A stretch of 64,000 bases of DNA from Salegentibacter echinorum (GTDB lineage: Bacteria; Bacteroidota; Bacteroidia; Flavobacteriales; Flavobacteriaceae). Position 1 is the first letter of the stretch; each line of letters begins with the position of its first letter. Position numbers and translations under genes: made by a program. The notes under the pieces were generated by a model. That model did no database searches, had not been told where the DNA came from, and saw nothing but the letters and a program-made list of their open reading frames with translations. The DNA is taken from NCBI RefSeq assembly GCF_900129445.1, contig NZ_FQVT01000002.1, positions 248,001-312,000 of the forward strand. The letters are read 5' to 3'. Positions 39,834 to 49,532 of the stretch are shown here, in pieces.

Positions 39834-39842
39834 AATCGCAAT

Positions 39843-41432
39843 TTATTGATTTTTTTTAGATAATTCAAGAACTTTCTCAATAGCGGGGTCGTTGGCATTT
39901 AGCAATTTTTCAAAAGCATTCATTCCATATAATTGCTGCGCCATCACAGCTTTTAAATATCGTTTCAATAAATCTTCGTGTTCATTTACCTCCAGGGATA
40001 TGTTCTGCATTCTCGAAAATCTTATAAAATCCTGCACTATTTCTTCGGTAATCTTTACTTCAGTTTTAAAATCTTCACGGGAAATATTGTTATAATATGA
40101 CCGGTCTTCCTCCAGTACATTAAAAACAAAACGGTTCATAAAGCCGTGTTGCATTAGAAGCTGAATTTTAGCGCGTTCGCTATCGGTATCTTTAGGAATA
40201 AAAACATCTGGGATTATTCCACCGCCACCATAAACAGTCTTTCCTTTTGGAGTAGTATATTTTAGAGAGTCATTTACGTGAATACTATCGGCATTGTTTA
40301 ATTCCCCGTTATTATAACGTCGCATATAATCTTTAAAATAATTGTCATTTCCGTTGTTGTATGGCTTCTGAATGGAACGTCCTGTAGGTGTATAATATCT
40401 TGCGATAGTAAGCCTTACCGCACTACCATCACCCAATTCCATTTCCCGCTGCACGAGTCCTTTACCGTAAGAACGTCTTCCTACAATAATGCCACGATCA
40501 TTATCTTGCAGAGCACCCGCAATAACTTCACTAGCCGAAGCCGAATTTTCATTAATTAATACATAAATATCCCCATCTTCCAACATGCCTTCACGACGGG
40601 AATAAGTTTCTTCTACCGCGCCACTCTTGTTTTTGGTGAACAGGATTAATTTTTCATCTTCTAAAACTTCATCTACAATCTTAATAGCTTCTGCCAGATA
40701 GCCACCGGGATTATCCCTAAGATCTAACGCAATTTGTGTAGCGCCTTCTTTCTTTAATCTTTTTAATGCTTTTTTAAATTCTTTATAAGTAGTCTCTGCA
40801 AAGCGGTTCACTTTTATGTAACCCAGGGTGGGGGAAAGCATGTAAGCAGCATCGACACTTTTTAAGGGAACACGCCCGCGTTTTACTTTAAAAGTAAGCA
40901 GATCTTCGGTACCTTTTCGTTTAACTTTTAAGGTAACTGCAGAATTGATTTCCCCTTTTAAATGCCTGGTCAGAGAATCTGTAGGGATGTTCATATTAAA
41001 GAGTGGAGTACCATTGGCATATAAAATACGATCGCCCCCGCGAATGCCAATTTTTTCACTTGGCCCGCCTTTTAGTGCCTGTATCACCACCACCGTATCA
41101 TTCACGTTGTAAAAACTAACCCCAATTCCTACAAAATCCCCCTGCATATTCTCAGAAACGCTGGCATATTCTTCTTTGGGAATGTACACCGAATGTGGAT
41201 CGAGGTTTTCTAAAATTCGGTTTACAGTAAGATCAACGATACTATCTGTATTGACATCATCTACGTACTCGTAGTCAATATAGTCTATAAGTCGGTTTAG
41301 CTTTTGTTTTTTAGGATTGGACGTAAATAAATTTTTAGATGTAGAAAAATTAATTCGGCCTCCAAGTATTACCCCTATGGCGCAAGCGGTGGCCATTAGT
41401 ATGGGTAATAATATTTTATATCTTCTTTTCAA
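39843..41432 (-). CDS. S41 family C-terminal processing peptidase
   Basis: The 529-residue protein has an N-terminal signal or anchor (residues 6-24), a PDZ domain (about 85-165, IGVSFYNVNDTVVVIQALKGG) and the S41 catalytic core with NENSASASEVIAGAL (Ser) and GRRSYGKGLVQ (Lys). It cleaves C-terminal peptides of periplasmic proteins. Its ATG overlaps the comEB stop by four bases. Confidence 0.93.
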   Translation of the reverse strand: MKRRYKILLPILMATACAIGVILGGRINFSTSKNLFTSNPKKQKLNRLIDYIDYEYVDDVNTDSIVDLTVNRILENLDPHSVYIPKEEYASVSENMQGDFVGIGVSFYNVNDTVVVIQALKGGPSEKIGIRGGDRILYANGTPLFNMNIPTDSLTRHLKGEINSAVTLKVKRKGTEDLLTFKVKRGRVPLKSVDAAYMLSPTLGYIKVNRFAETTYKEFKKALKRLKKEGATQIALDLRDNPGGYLAEAIKIVDEVLEDEKLILFTKNKSGAVEETYSRREGMLEDGDIYVLINENSASASEVIAGALQDNDRGIIVGRRSYGKGLVQREMELGDGSAVRLTIARYYTPTGRSIQKPYNNGNDNYFKDYMRRYNNGELNNADSIHVNDSLKYTTPKGKTVYGGGGIIPDVFIPKDTDSERAKIQLLMQHGFMNRFVFNVLEEDRSYYNNISREDFKTEVKITEEIVQDFIRFSRMQNISLEVNEHEDLLKRYLKAVMAQQLYGMNAFEKLLNANDPAIEKVLELSKKNQ

Positions 41433-41860
41433 TCTTCTAAATTATCAATCTGTTTTAGATCAACACCGGCCTTTTTTAAAAAATCCAACCCAGAGTTATC
41501 TTTATAATCGATATGGTACACCAGCCGTGTGATTCCTGCCTGGTGAATTAATTTACTACACTCTTTACAGGGGGACATCGTGATATAAAGGGTAGCACCG
41601 TTACAGGATTGTGTAGAACTTGCAACCTTTAAAATTGCGTTGGCTTCGGCGTGTAACACGTACCATTTGGTATATCCCTCGTCATCTTCACAATAATTTT
41701 CAAAACCGGTAGGAGTACCATTAAAACCATCAGAAATTATCATCCTGTCTTTTACAATAACTGCGCCAACCTGCTTTCTTTTGCATTGCGATAATTTGCT
41801 CCATTCCCGGGCAATTCTCAAATAGGCCTTGTCGTACTTTAATTGTTTTTTCTTATCCAT
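41429..41860 (-). CDS. dCMP deaminase family protein (ComEB-like)
   Basis: The 143-residue protein carries the deoxycytidylate deaminase zinc motifs HAEANAIL and PCKECSKLI, with a third metal-linked residue region CKRKQVGAVIV. It converts dCMP to dUMP for thymidylate supply. It is the first gene of an operon with the S41 peptidase, translationally coupled by overlap. Confidence 0.9.
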   Translation of the reverse strand: MDKKKQLKYDKAYLRIAREWSKLSQCKRKQVGAVIVKDRMIISDGFNGTPTGFENYCEDDEGYTKWYVLHAEANAILKVASSTQSCNGATLYITMSPCKECSKLIHQAGITRLVYHIDYKDNSGLDFLKKAGVDLKQIDNLED

Positions 41861-41961
41861 GTGTGGAATTTCCTCGCTTGTTGGGCTATTTTTTCTGAAT
41901 TTAAAAATTTCAGTCTTAATCTTAAATGATCCCGAAATTAAGGTTTGTTTTTTCTGAAATT

Positions 41962-41969
41962 CAAAGATA
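41962..41969 (-). promoter_or_regulatory. -7 promoter box of the comEB-ctp operon
   Basis: TATCTTTG on the minus strand, about 100 bases upstream of the dCMP deaminase start; the -33 element reads CTG or ACT, so the match is partial. Confidence 0.4.
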
Positions 41970-42056
41970 ATAAAAGCTATTTATCAGTCAGTTACAATTT
42001 AATCTTTCTTCGCGGTAGAATTTTTAAGAGACTTTCTTAAATATACACGTAGATTA

Positions 42057-42087
42057 GACCTCACGGACTCAGAGACCTCGTGAGGTC
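42057..42087 (-). terminator. Hairpin after the HupE gene
   Basis: GACCTCACG (42057-42065) pairs perfectly with CGTGAGGTC (42079-42087) with a 13-base loop, 16 bases past the HupE stop. The stem core equals that at 20493-20531. The T run is short. Confidence 0.55.
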
Positions 42088-42102
42088 TTTATGCTTAAAA
42101 TT

Positions 42103-42690
42103 TTAAATCGCCAGCCAGTTCTCTTGAAGTATTGGTAGTATAATCCCAATAACCACAGACGAACTTACCAGGATCCAGTCGCGTCTTGAAACCTGTAAAA
42201 TATTTTGCGCTATAAAGGAAAAAATGATCACGGCAATTACTACAATTACCTGGGCTGTTTCTATCCCCAGAGCAAATTCCAGTAAGGGTAAAAGTTTACT
42301 TTCGGTATTGGCAGAAACCATTTTAAAATAGGTGGAGAAGCCTAAACCGTGAATCAAACCAAAGAATACCGTGGTAAAATAAAGCCAACTGTGGTTCGTA
42401 TTCCGCTCCTTCTTGCTGGCGGTAAAAAGATTAAATAAAGCCGTTAAAATAATAGTAATGGGAATAAGCAGTTCTACGTAAGCCGAATCTACTTTTACAA
42501 TCTCATATACAGAAAGGAATAAAGCCAGGCTGTGACCAATGGTAAATAGCGTTACCAGCCATAATATGCGTTTCCAGCTGCTAAAGGTATAAGCTGCAAC
42601 CAACACAATCAAAAATAGAATATGGTCGTAAGCTTGCCAGTCCAGAACGTGTTCTAAACCTAATTTAAAATACAGCCAGAATTGGGACAT
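42103..42690 (-). CDS. HupE/UreJ family membrane protein
   Basis: I choose ATG 42690 (MSQFWLYFKLGLEHVLD), where the family homology begins; a longer frame reaches 42747. The 195-residue protein has six hydrophobic segments and the HupE/UreJ histidine motifs GLEHVLDWQAYDHILF, TIGHSLAL and GLIHGLGFS. Relatives are linked to nickel or cobalt import for hydrogenase and urease; none of those enzymes is in view, so the substrate is open. Confidence 0.85.
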   Translation of the reverse strand: MSQFWLYFKLGLEHVLDWQAYDHILFLIVLVAAYTFSSWKRILWLVTLFTIGHSLALFLSVYEIVKVDSAYVELLIPITIILTALFNLFTASKKERNTNHSWLYFTTVFFGLIHGLGFSTYFKMVSANTESKLLPLLEFALGIETAQVIVVIAVIIFSFIAQNILQVSRRDWILVSSSVVIGIILPILQENWLAI

Positions 42691-42785
42691 ATCAAATGAA
42701 TTAGAAAAACCCGAAAGTACAACTAATTCATAAAATTGCAAAGACAAGAAATCCCGTTCTTCCAGTCAATTGGCGACTTTTAATC

Positions 42786-42890
42786 GCGGGGCGAAAGCCA
42801 AGGGTTTAATTCCGCCGGGGCTTGCCTCGAAATAAAAGAGTTTTTTTCGGAAGCATACCTCGCACCCTTGGGGCGAGGTTGTTAATTTAA
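42786..42890 (+). repeat. Dispersed repeat family, copy B
   Basis: GCGGGGCGAAAGCCAAGGG, TTTAATT, inner hairpin CGGGG...CCTCG, then GAAATAAAAGAG, TTTTTTTCGGAAGCATACC and CCCTTGG. The outer arms CCAAGGG and CCCTTGG pair perfectly. It lies between HupE and the toxin gene; the rest of 42691-43067 is A/T-rich with the hig promoter. Confidence 0.75.
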
Positions 42891-43031
42891 AATTCTGCTT
42901 TCTTTTCCATTAGAAGTAGCGGGGAAATTAACATCCTATGAATATAAGCTACGGTGTGCACACGAATATCTTTTGATAAAACAAGTTAGTCAAGCATAAA
43001 TTTTCGCGCATAGAACTTCAGCTTTTTTGCT

Positions 43032-43052
43032 TATCTTTGACGTTAGTAACGT
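43032..43052 (+). promoter_or_regulatory. higBA -7 box and candidate autoregulatory operator
   Basis: TATCTTTG (43032-43039) is followed directly by the perfect palindrome ACGTTA-G-TAACGT (43040-43052), which would cover the transcription start. An operator at this place fits repression of the operon by the HigA-like antitoxin. Confidence 0.6.
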
Positions 43053-43067
43053 GAAACAATCTTATTT

Positions 43068-43349
43068 GTGATAAAATCATTTACAGACAAAGAAGCTGAC
43101 AAAATTTGGAATGGAACCCAATCAAGAAAGCTTCCTGCCAATATTCAAAATGTAGCAAGAAGAAAACTGAGAATGATAAATAATGCTCAAAATATAAATG
43201 ACTTAAGAATTCCTCCAGCTAATCATCTAGAAAAGTTGAGTGGAAATTTAGAAGATTTTCATAGTATTAGAATTAATAAACAATGGAGAATAATGTTCAA
43301 ATGGAAAAATGGCAATGCTTTTGAAGTTCAAATAGTTGATTATCATTAA
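43068..43349 (+). CDS. HigB/RelE-type toxin of a type II toxin-antitoxin system
   Basis: The 93-residue basic protein matches the HigB branch of the RelE/ParE mRNA interferases: MIKSF...KIWNG at the start, ARRKLRMINNA, and the end SIRINKQWRIMFKWKNG...EVQIVDYH with Arg residues used in ribosome-dependent mRNA cleavage. The start is GTG at 43068, taking the place of the family ATG before IKSF. The antitoxin gene follows 17 bases later, the toxin-first order of hig loci. Confidence 0.92.
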   Translation: MIKSFTDKEADKIWNGTQSRKLPANIQNVARRKLRMINNAQNINDLRIPPANHLEKLSGNLEDFHSIRINKQWRIMFKWKNGNAFEVQIVDYH

Positions 43350-43366
43350 ACCTAAAAAATAGAGAA

Positions 43367-43669
43367 ATGAAAAAACTTGAAAACATACATCCTGGAGAAA
43401 TCTTAAAAGAAGAATTTTTAGATCCAATGGAAATTACTGCATACAGACTTTCCAAAGACACATTTATTCCGCAAACAAGAATAAGTGAAATCATTAAAAA
43501 GAAAAGAAGAATAACTGCTGATACAGCTCTTCGACTTTCAAAATATTTTGGAACAACAGCTAAATTTTGGTTGGGTTTACAAGATGATTATGATTTAGAT
43601 GAAGAGAAAACATTAAAAGAGAAAGAATTCAATAACATAAAGCCGTTAGAAAATAACGTGGCCCAATAA
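43367..43669 (+). CDS. HigA-type antitoxin with XRE DNA-binding domain
   Basis: The 100-residue protein has the HigA pattern HPGEILKEEFLDPMEITAYRLSKD, with a helix-turn-helix (about 22-65, PQTRISEIIKKKRRITADTALRLSKYFG) and TAKFWLGLQDDYDL. It neutralises the HigB toxin and represses the operon; the palindrome at 43040-43052 is the likely site. Confidence 0.92.
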   Translation: MKKLENIHPGEILKEEFLDPMEITAYRLSKDTFIPQTRISEIIKKKRRITADTALRLSKYFGTTAKFWLGLQDDYDLDEEKTLKEKEFNNIKPLENNVAQ

Positions 43670-43759
43670 AGAATATTCGCAATTGTGATCCCTTTAGCTA
43701 GGGGTAATTAATAAAAACTTACGGATATTCGAGATCTTTTCTCACAATTGCTTATTTTA

Positions 43760-43791
43760 ATCCTGCAAGATTCTGCTAGACCTTGCAGGAT
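43760..43791. terminator. Hairpin between higA and the efflux operon
   Basis: ATCCTGCAAG (43760-43769) pairs perfectly with CTTGCAGGAT (43782-43791). It lies between two convergent genes and may end either transcript; no clear T run follows. Confidence 0.45.
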
Positions 43792-43847
43792 GCTACTAAC
43801 TGCTTACTGTCACTGCCAACTGGTCACTGCCTCACTACCAACTGAAA

Positions 43848-45023
43848 TTAATGGCTATGTCCGCCTTCTCCTTTTTGCATTTCGGCCATGAGGTAGTAGG
43901 CGTTGTTATAAACAAATCGCGTGCCTGGAGCGACTTCGTCCACTAATTTTATGGCAATCCATTCGCCTTCCTGGATCCCGGGAACAACCTCTATGGGTTT
44001 AAAGCTCCAGGCATCACCCTCTTCTTCTGCAGAAAAAGTAAAGAACTGGTCTCCATCTTTAGTGATGGCTGCTTCGGGTAAAGCGATGCTTCGGCTATCT
44101 GCCACCGCTATTTTTGCGCGTACAAACATTCCCGGTACTAAATTCTCGGGTAGATTATCAATTTCGGCGTGCACGTGCAACGCTTTTGGATCTTGTTCAA
44201 AGTTTTTGCTAATGGAAAGAATTTCTGCAGTAAGCTCCTTGCCGGGCATTGATTCTACTGTAAAATACACTTTTTGCTCCTCTTTTACTTTTGCCACATC
44301 TTTTTCAAAAACCATAAGATCTACGTGAACATGTTCAGTATTAATAACTTCAAACATATTCGTTTGCGCCTGTACAAACTGGCCGGTTTTAACGTTTACC
44401 GCCTGTATAGCACCATTTATGGGTGATAGGATGGGGATTTGCTGCTGGATATTTCCATTTTTTACACTTTTTGGATTAATGTGTAATTGTCTTAATTGAG
44501 CTTCCAATCCCGCGAGACGGCCTTTTATCATATCTAAATCGGCTTCAGCCCGCTGGAAACTTTCTCCCGAGCCTACGCCGCCTTCATATAATTTTTGTTG
44601 TCTCGAGAAATCTTTTTCCTGAAATTTTAACTGATTGCTCGCGTTCATATAGTCTGTCTGGATTTTAATTATTTCAGGATGGGAAATATAAGCGAGTACC
44701 GCTCCTTTTTTTACCTTCTCGCCTTCTATTACCTTTATATTTTTAACATTCCCACCAATAACGGGGGTGATAGAGGCTTCACTTTGGGGTGGCACTTCCA
44801 ACTGTCCATTTGCTGCTACAAAGCCGCTCATTAGCTTATGCTGTAGCGTATCAATTTTCATGTCTAAAGCTTCAAACTGCTGCTGTGACAACATGGCTTC
44901 TTCGACCTGGGCTGTTTCTGGAGCTTCCTTTTGAGCTTTACTATTTGCTTGCGGCTCCTGTTTATCCTTGCAGGACACAAATGCTATGATTATAGAGAAG
45001 AATATAATATTTCTGATTTTCAT
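43848..45023 (-). CDS. Heavy-metal efflux RND periplasmic adaptor (CusB-like)
   Basis: The ATG at 45023 (MKIRNIIFFSIIIAFVSC) gives a lipoprotein signal; the frame opens 15 codons earlier without one. The 391-residue protein has the HlyD-like lipoyl region (VIGGNVKNIKVIEGEKVKKG and PINGAIQAVNVKTGQFV), a helical hairpin (about 120-180) and the beta-barrel and membrane-proximal domains. It joins the CusA pump to the outer-membrane channel. It follows the CusA-TolC gene by 71 bases; the C-terminus MQKGEGGHSH is His-containing and may bind metal. Confidence 0.9.
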   Translation of the reverse strand: MKIRNIIFFSIIIAFVSCKDKQEPQANSKAQKEAPETAQVEEAMLSQQQFEALDMKIDTLQHKLMSGFVAANGQLEVPPQSEASITPVIGGNVKNIKVIEGEKVKKGAVLAYISHPEIIKIQTDYMNASNQLKFQEKDFSRQQKLYEGGVGSGESFQRAEADLDMIKGRLAGLEAQLRQLHINPKSVKNGNIQQQIPILSPINGAIQAVNVKTGQFVQAQTNMFEVINTEHVHVDLMVFEKDVAKVKEEQKVYFTVESMPGKELTAEILSISKNFEQDPKALHVHAEIDNLPENLVPGMFVRAKIAVADSRSIALPEAAITKDGDQFFTFSAEEEGDAWSFKPIEVVPGIQEGEWIAIKLVDEVAPGTRFVYNNAYYLMAEMQKGEGGHSH

Positions 45024-45094
45024 ATTGTTTTGTTTATAGTTTAGAAAACTACCTCCTGTTATTTTCACGAGGTTTTAGATTGAACGAATAGAGA

Positions 45095-48000
45095 TTAAAG
45101 TTCGTTTTGTAAATAAAATTGAATTTCTGCCAGGGCAAACTGGTAATTTTTGTAAGCGGTAAGCGCTTTTAATTCGGCCTGTACCGCGTTGTCCAGGTTC
45201 TGAATAAAAGCCACGTATTCCATAGCGCCTTCGTTAAAGGCCAACAGCGAACCCTGTCTTTCTTCTTCCAATAATGGCAATACCTTATCGCGATAAAACT
45301 CCCAGGAAGCTTTCCATTTTTTGTAATTCTGAAGCCTTGTTTTAAACTTAGAAGCTAAGCGTTTTTCCTCAAATTTGGCGGCTTCCCTGGCTATATCGCG
45401 ATCTATACGCGCCGCTTTCACTTCGCCGTGCGCTGCACCCGATAAAATAGGAATGGAAATCCCCGCCTGATAGCTGTAAAACCCGGTATTTCCATCTTTT
45501 TTCTGAAATCCATACTGCACATTAAAATCGGGAAGAAAATCTGCTTTCTCTGTACTGTATTTTGCTTTTGAGACAGCGAGTTCCTGCTGGGCAACTTGAA
45601 GTTGGGGATGTGATGCTATTACCCGGGGGTTTAGTTCGTTTTCTGCGATTAATTTAGTTTCAAAACTTGTGGGAACTTTGTAATTTGCTTCCTCTCCCAA
45701 CCATAAATTTAATTTCTGAATGGCAATTTGATAGTCGTTTTCTGCCTGGGCTTTCTCAATTTTTATCTCACTAACCCGGTTTTGCGCAGTAAGCATTTCC
45801 AAACGGGAAATGGCTTCAACTTCGTGCCTTAGAGAAATTGCCTCTTCCATCTTCGAATAAAGTGAATCCAGCCTGGTAAACAAGTTGGTCTTTCGATTTG
45901 CCGCAAAAGCTTTGGTCCACAATTTTTTTACTTCGCGGCTTACTTCAAGTTGAGATAAACGATAAGCATTTTCTGCAAGTTTAATACGCTCCTTATGTAA
46001 TTTGTTCTTCGGAATTATTCCGAAGAGATCAATTCCCTGTTGTTTAACACCCACAGTGGTATAAGTTCCTCCGGAATCCCCAAGTTCTTCTCCGCCGGTA
46101 AAAACACCGGTGGTCCCCAAATCCCAGGCCGATTTCTTTAGCGCTTTTTCTTTTTCAATTTTGCGCTTTTCATTTTTTAGCAAGGGATAATTCTTTAGTG
46201 CCAGTTCTACAGCTTCCTGTTGGCTAATTTCAGAAGAATTATTGCTGGTCTCTTGAGCCATAGTCGTTTTTAGCGGAAGAACTAAAAATGCTACAACCGC
46301 GATCCCAGCCACGATATTTTGATTCAACATACTTTTATTTTTTCTGTTTTCCACCCATTTGTAAAGGATGGGCAAAATAAATAAGGTTAAAAGGGTAGAG
46401 GTAATTAGACCACCAATAACTACCGTAGCTAAAGGTCGTTGCACTTCACCACCGGCTGAGGTCGAAACAGCCATGGGAAGAAAACCTAAAATATCGGTCA
46501 ACGCAGTTAGTAAAATAGGTCTTATTCTACGCCGTGTACCAAGGGAAATACGTTCGTTGATATTGGTCACGCCTTCTTCTTTTAATTCGTTAAAACCGCT
46601 TATTAGTACGAGTCCATTTAAGACGGCAACCCCAAATAATACGATAAATCCAACCCCAGCCGAAATACTAAATGGCATATCCCGAAGCCATAGTGAGTAA
46701 ATCCCGCCAATTGCCGCCAGGGGAATGGCGATATAGATCATAGTGGTTTGCTTAAAAGATTTTAATGCGAAATAAATTAGAATAAAAATGAGTAAAAGCG
46801 CGATTGGAACCACAATTTGCAACCGCTTGCTGGCGCGTTCAAAGTTTTCAAATGCCCCACCGTAACGAATATAATAACCGGCTGGTAATTCAAACTGAGC
46901 ATCAAGCCTTGTTTGAATATCTTCTACTACAGATTTTACATCGCGATCCCTAATGTTTACTCCAACATAAGTACGTCTATTGGTGTTATCCCGACTAATC
47001 TGCATTGGTCCTGGTTGATAACTAATATTCGCAACTTCTTTAAGAGGAATTTGATTTCCCGAGGGTAAACTCACATACAAATCTTTTATATTTTCAATAC
47101 TGCTGCGATTTTCTTCCTGTAGTCTAACCACCAGGTCAAAGCGTTTCTCACCTTCAAAAATAACCCCGGCCTTTCCACCGGCAAAAGCCGATTGTACCAG
47201 GGTGTTAAGGTCGTTAATTTGCAAGCCGTACTGGGCAATCTTATCACGATTGTATTTTACACTTATCTGCGGCAGGCCAGATGTGGCTTCTACTTTCATA
47301 TCGGCAACACCTTCTACACCACTAATAATATTTCCCATCTCCCGGGCTTTGCTGGCTAAGAGTTCCAGGTCTTCCCCGTATAATTTTACGGCAATATCTT
47401 CCCGAACTCCGGTTAAAAGCTCATTGAAGCGCATTTCTACCGGTTGTGTAAATTCATAACTTACACCCGGAAATACGCTAAGCGTTTCTTTGATACTGGC
47501 AATAAGCTCATCTTTAGAGGAGGCCGAAGTCCACTCAGATTTATCTTTTAAAATGATAAAACTATCGCCAATATCCATAGGCATGGGATCTGTGGGAACA
47601 TCTGAAACTCCAAAGCGACTTACCACCTGGTTAATTTCGGGATACTCATCTAAAAGGAGTTTCTCGATTTTTGTTGAGGTAGCAATACCTTCTTCCAGGG
47701 AACTTCCGGGTTTTAGAATAATATGAAAAGCAATATCCCCTTCGTCTAATTGAGGAATGAATTCTCCTCCCATCCTGCTGAACATAAAAACTGCCAGGGC
47801 AAATAGGCCAATTGCCAGTCCCAGAATCAATTTTCCTTTTCGCAGGGACTTTTTTAGTAGAGGCTCATATTTATCCTGAAGCCAAATTATAAATTTATCT
47901 CCGTAAGATTTTTTTGAAGTTTTTGGTTTCTTCAGAAATACCGAGGAAATCATAGGTACGTAGGTAAGGCAAAGGATCATCGCGCCCAGCATGGCAAAAA

Positions 48001-49444
48001 TAAAAGTAAGTGCCATGGGTTTAAACATTTTACCCTCTACGCCTTCTAAAGCGAGAATAGGGAGAAAAACAATTAAAATGATAAGTTGCCCAAAAAATGC
48101 AGAATTCATCATCTTTTTTGCTGAAGACGAAGCAATTTTATCTTTTTCTGCAGCACCTAAACTCCTCTTTTTCTTTATTTGCTGATGAATGGTAAATACC
48201 GTGCTTTCTACAATAATTACTGCACCGTCAACAATAATTCCAAAATCTATCGCGCCCAGGCTCATTAAATTAGCCCAAACATCAAAGACATTCATAAGGA
48301 TAAAGGCAAACAATAGCGATAGGGGAATGGTGGAGGCAACTATAAGTCCGCCGCGCCAATTACCCAATAGCAACACCAGGACAAAAATTACAATTAGCCC
48401 GCCTTCCAGTAAGTTTTGGGTTACGGTAGAAGTGGTTTCACTTATTAATTCACTACGATCCAGGAAGGGCACTATTGAAATTCCTTCCGGTAGGGATTTT
48501 TGTATTTGTACAATGCGCTGTTTTACATTATCGATAACCTCGTTAGAATTGGCACCTTTCAGCATCATCACCATCCCACCAACGGCTTCTCCTTCGCCAT
48601 TTTTAGTAAGAGCACCATATCTTACAGCACTGCCTAAGCGAACTTCAGCGACATCTTCTACAGTAATAGGAATGCCGTTTTTATTAGTAACCACTATTTT
48701 TTTAAGATCATCAACACTTCGCGCTAAACCTTCGCCACGAATAAAATTCGCCTGGTGGTTTTTTTCAATATAAGCACCCCCCGTATTTTGGTTATTGTTT
48801 TCAAGAGCTTTAAAAACATCAGAAATACTTAAGTCTATGGCGTGTAGCTCTTCGGGATCTACGGCAACTTCATATTGTTTTATTTTTCCACCAACTCCAT
48901 TAACCTCCACGACTCCCGGCACCATGGCCATTTGTCGCCTAACAATCCAATCTTGAATACTGCGTAATTCGGTAGCTGAATATTCCTGTTTATATTCATC
49001 TTCAACCTCCAAAGTATATTGATAAATCTCTCCCAGGCCGGTAGAAATTGGTCCCATGGAAGGTGCTCCAAAGCCTTTTGGGATTTCATCTTTTACGGCT
49101 TCTAGTTTTTCGGCTACCAGTTGCCTGGGAAGATAGGTGCCCATATCATCTTTAAAAACAATGGTCACTACCGAGAGACCGAAACGGGAAACAGAACGAA
49201 TCTCTGTTACCCCGGGAAGGTTGCTTAAGGCAATTTCTACAGGATAGGTGACAAACTGTTCAATGTCTTCGGTTGCCAGGTTCGGGGCTTGCGTCATTAC
49301 CTGTACCTGGTTGTTGGTAATGTCTGGTTGGGCATCTACGGGAACCTGCAGCATACTCCAGACTCCTGCGCCAATAAGCACCAGGGTAAGCAAGCCAATA
49401 ATAAATTTATTATTGATTGAAAAATCAATGATTTTATTAATCAT
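45095..49444 (-). CDS. CusA/CzcA family RND heavy-metal pump fused to a TolC-family outer-membrane channel
   Basis: The 1449-residue protein is two proteins in one frame. Residues 1 to about 1035 are an HME-type RND pump with twelve membrane segments and the motif DFGIIVDGAVIIVES used by metal exporters of the CusA/CzcA group. From residue 1039 (MLNQN, codon at 46330) a complete signal peptide follows, ending TTMAQ, then a 390-residue TolC-like protein of two outer-membrane-factor repeats (coiled-coil helices, ending AEIQFYLQNEL). It forms one operon with the adaptor and DUF6660. Metal specificity (Cu, Ag, Co, Zn or Cd) cannot be assigned. Confidence 0.93.
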   Translation of the reverse strand: MINKIIDFSINNKFIIGLLTLVLIGAGVWSMLQVPVDAQPDITNNQVQVMTQAPNLATEDIEQFVTYPVEIALSNLPGVTEIRSVSRFGLSVVTIVFKDDMGTYLPRQLVAEKLEAVKDEIPKGFGAPSMGPISTGLGEIYQYTLEVEDEYKQEYSATELRSIQDWIVRRQMAMVPGVVEVNGVGGKIKQYEVAVDPEELHAIDLSISDVFKALENNNQNTGGAYIEKNHQANFIRGEGLARSVDDLKKIVVTNKNGIPITVEDVAEVRLGSAVRYGALTKNGEGEAVGGMVMMLKGANSNEVIDNVKQRIVQIQKSLPEGISIVPFLDRSELISETTSTVTQNLLEGGLIVIFVLVLLLGNWRGGLIVASTIPLSLLFAFILMNVFDVWANLMSLGAIDFGIIVDGAVIIVESTVFTIHQQIKKKRSLGAAEKDKIASSSAKKMMNSAFFGQLIILIVFLPILALEGVEGKMFKPMALTFIFAMLGAMILCLTYVPMISSVFLKKPKTSKKSYGDKFIIWLQDKYEPLLKKSLRKGKLILGLAIGLFALAVFMFSRMGGEFIPQLDEGDIAFHIILKPGSSLEEGIATSTKIEKLLLDEYPEINQVVSRFGVSDVPTDPMPMDIGDSFIILKDKSEWTSASSKDELIASIKETLSVFPGVSYEFTQPVEMRFNELLTGVREDIAVKLYGEDLELLASKAREMGNIISGVEGVADMKVEATSGLPQISVKYNRDKIAQYGLQINDLNTLVQSAFAGGKAGVIFEGEKRFDLVVRLQEENRSSIENIKDLYVSLPSGNQIPLKEVANISYQPGPMQISRDNTNRRTYVGVNIRDRDVKSVVEDIQTRLDAQFELPAGYYIRYGGAFENFERASKRLQIVVPIALLLIFILIYFALKSFKQTTMIYIAIPLAAIGGIYSLWLRDMPFSISAGVGFIVLFGVAVLNGLVLISGFNELKEEGVTNINERISLGTRRRIRPILLTALTDILGFLPMAVSTSAGGEVQRPLATVVIGGLITSTLLTLFILPILYKWVENRKNKSMLNQNIVAGIAVVAFLVLPLKTTMAQETSNNSSEISQQEAVELALKNYPLLKNEKRKIEKEKALKKSAWDLGTTGVFTGGEELGDSGGTYTTVGVKQQGIDLFGIIPKNKLHKERIKLAENAYRLSQLEVSREVKKLWTKAFAANRKTNLFTRLDSLYSKMEEAISLRHEVEAISRLEMLTAQNRVSEIKIEKAQAENDYQIAIQKLNLWLGEEANYKVPTSFETKLIAENELNPRVIASHPQLQVAQQELAVSKAKYSTEKADFLPDFNVQYGFQKKDGNTGFYSYQAGISIPILSGAAHGEVKAARIDRDIAREAAKFEEKRLASKFKTRLQNYKKWKASWEFYRDKVLPLLEEERQGSLLAFNEGAMEYVAFIQNLDNAVQAELKALTAYKNYQFALAEIQFYLQNEL

Positions 49445-49532
49445 GTATATTGATGTTTAATTCAGTTAAATATTAAAAAAGCCGACAAGAGAAAGCCGGT
49501 GACGATGGGATATAATCATCCCTTATACTGAA

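Noticed and set aside
48189-48773. 194-codon frame antisense to the CusA-type gene
   Set aside because: Mirror of the conserved RND sequence with Ser/Thr/Pro-rich composition; no independent support.
49475-49500. Possible terminator between the DUF6660-like gene and the CusA-TolC gene
   Set aside because: Only four base pairs can form before the T run, so I treat the genes as co-transcribed.
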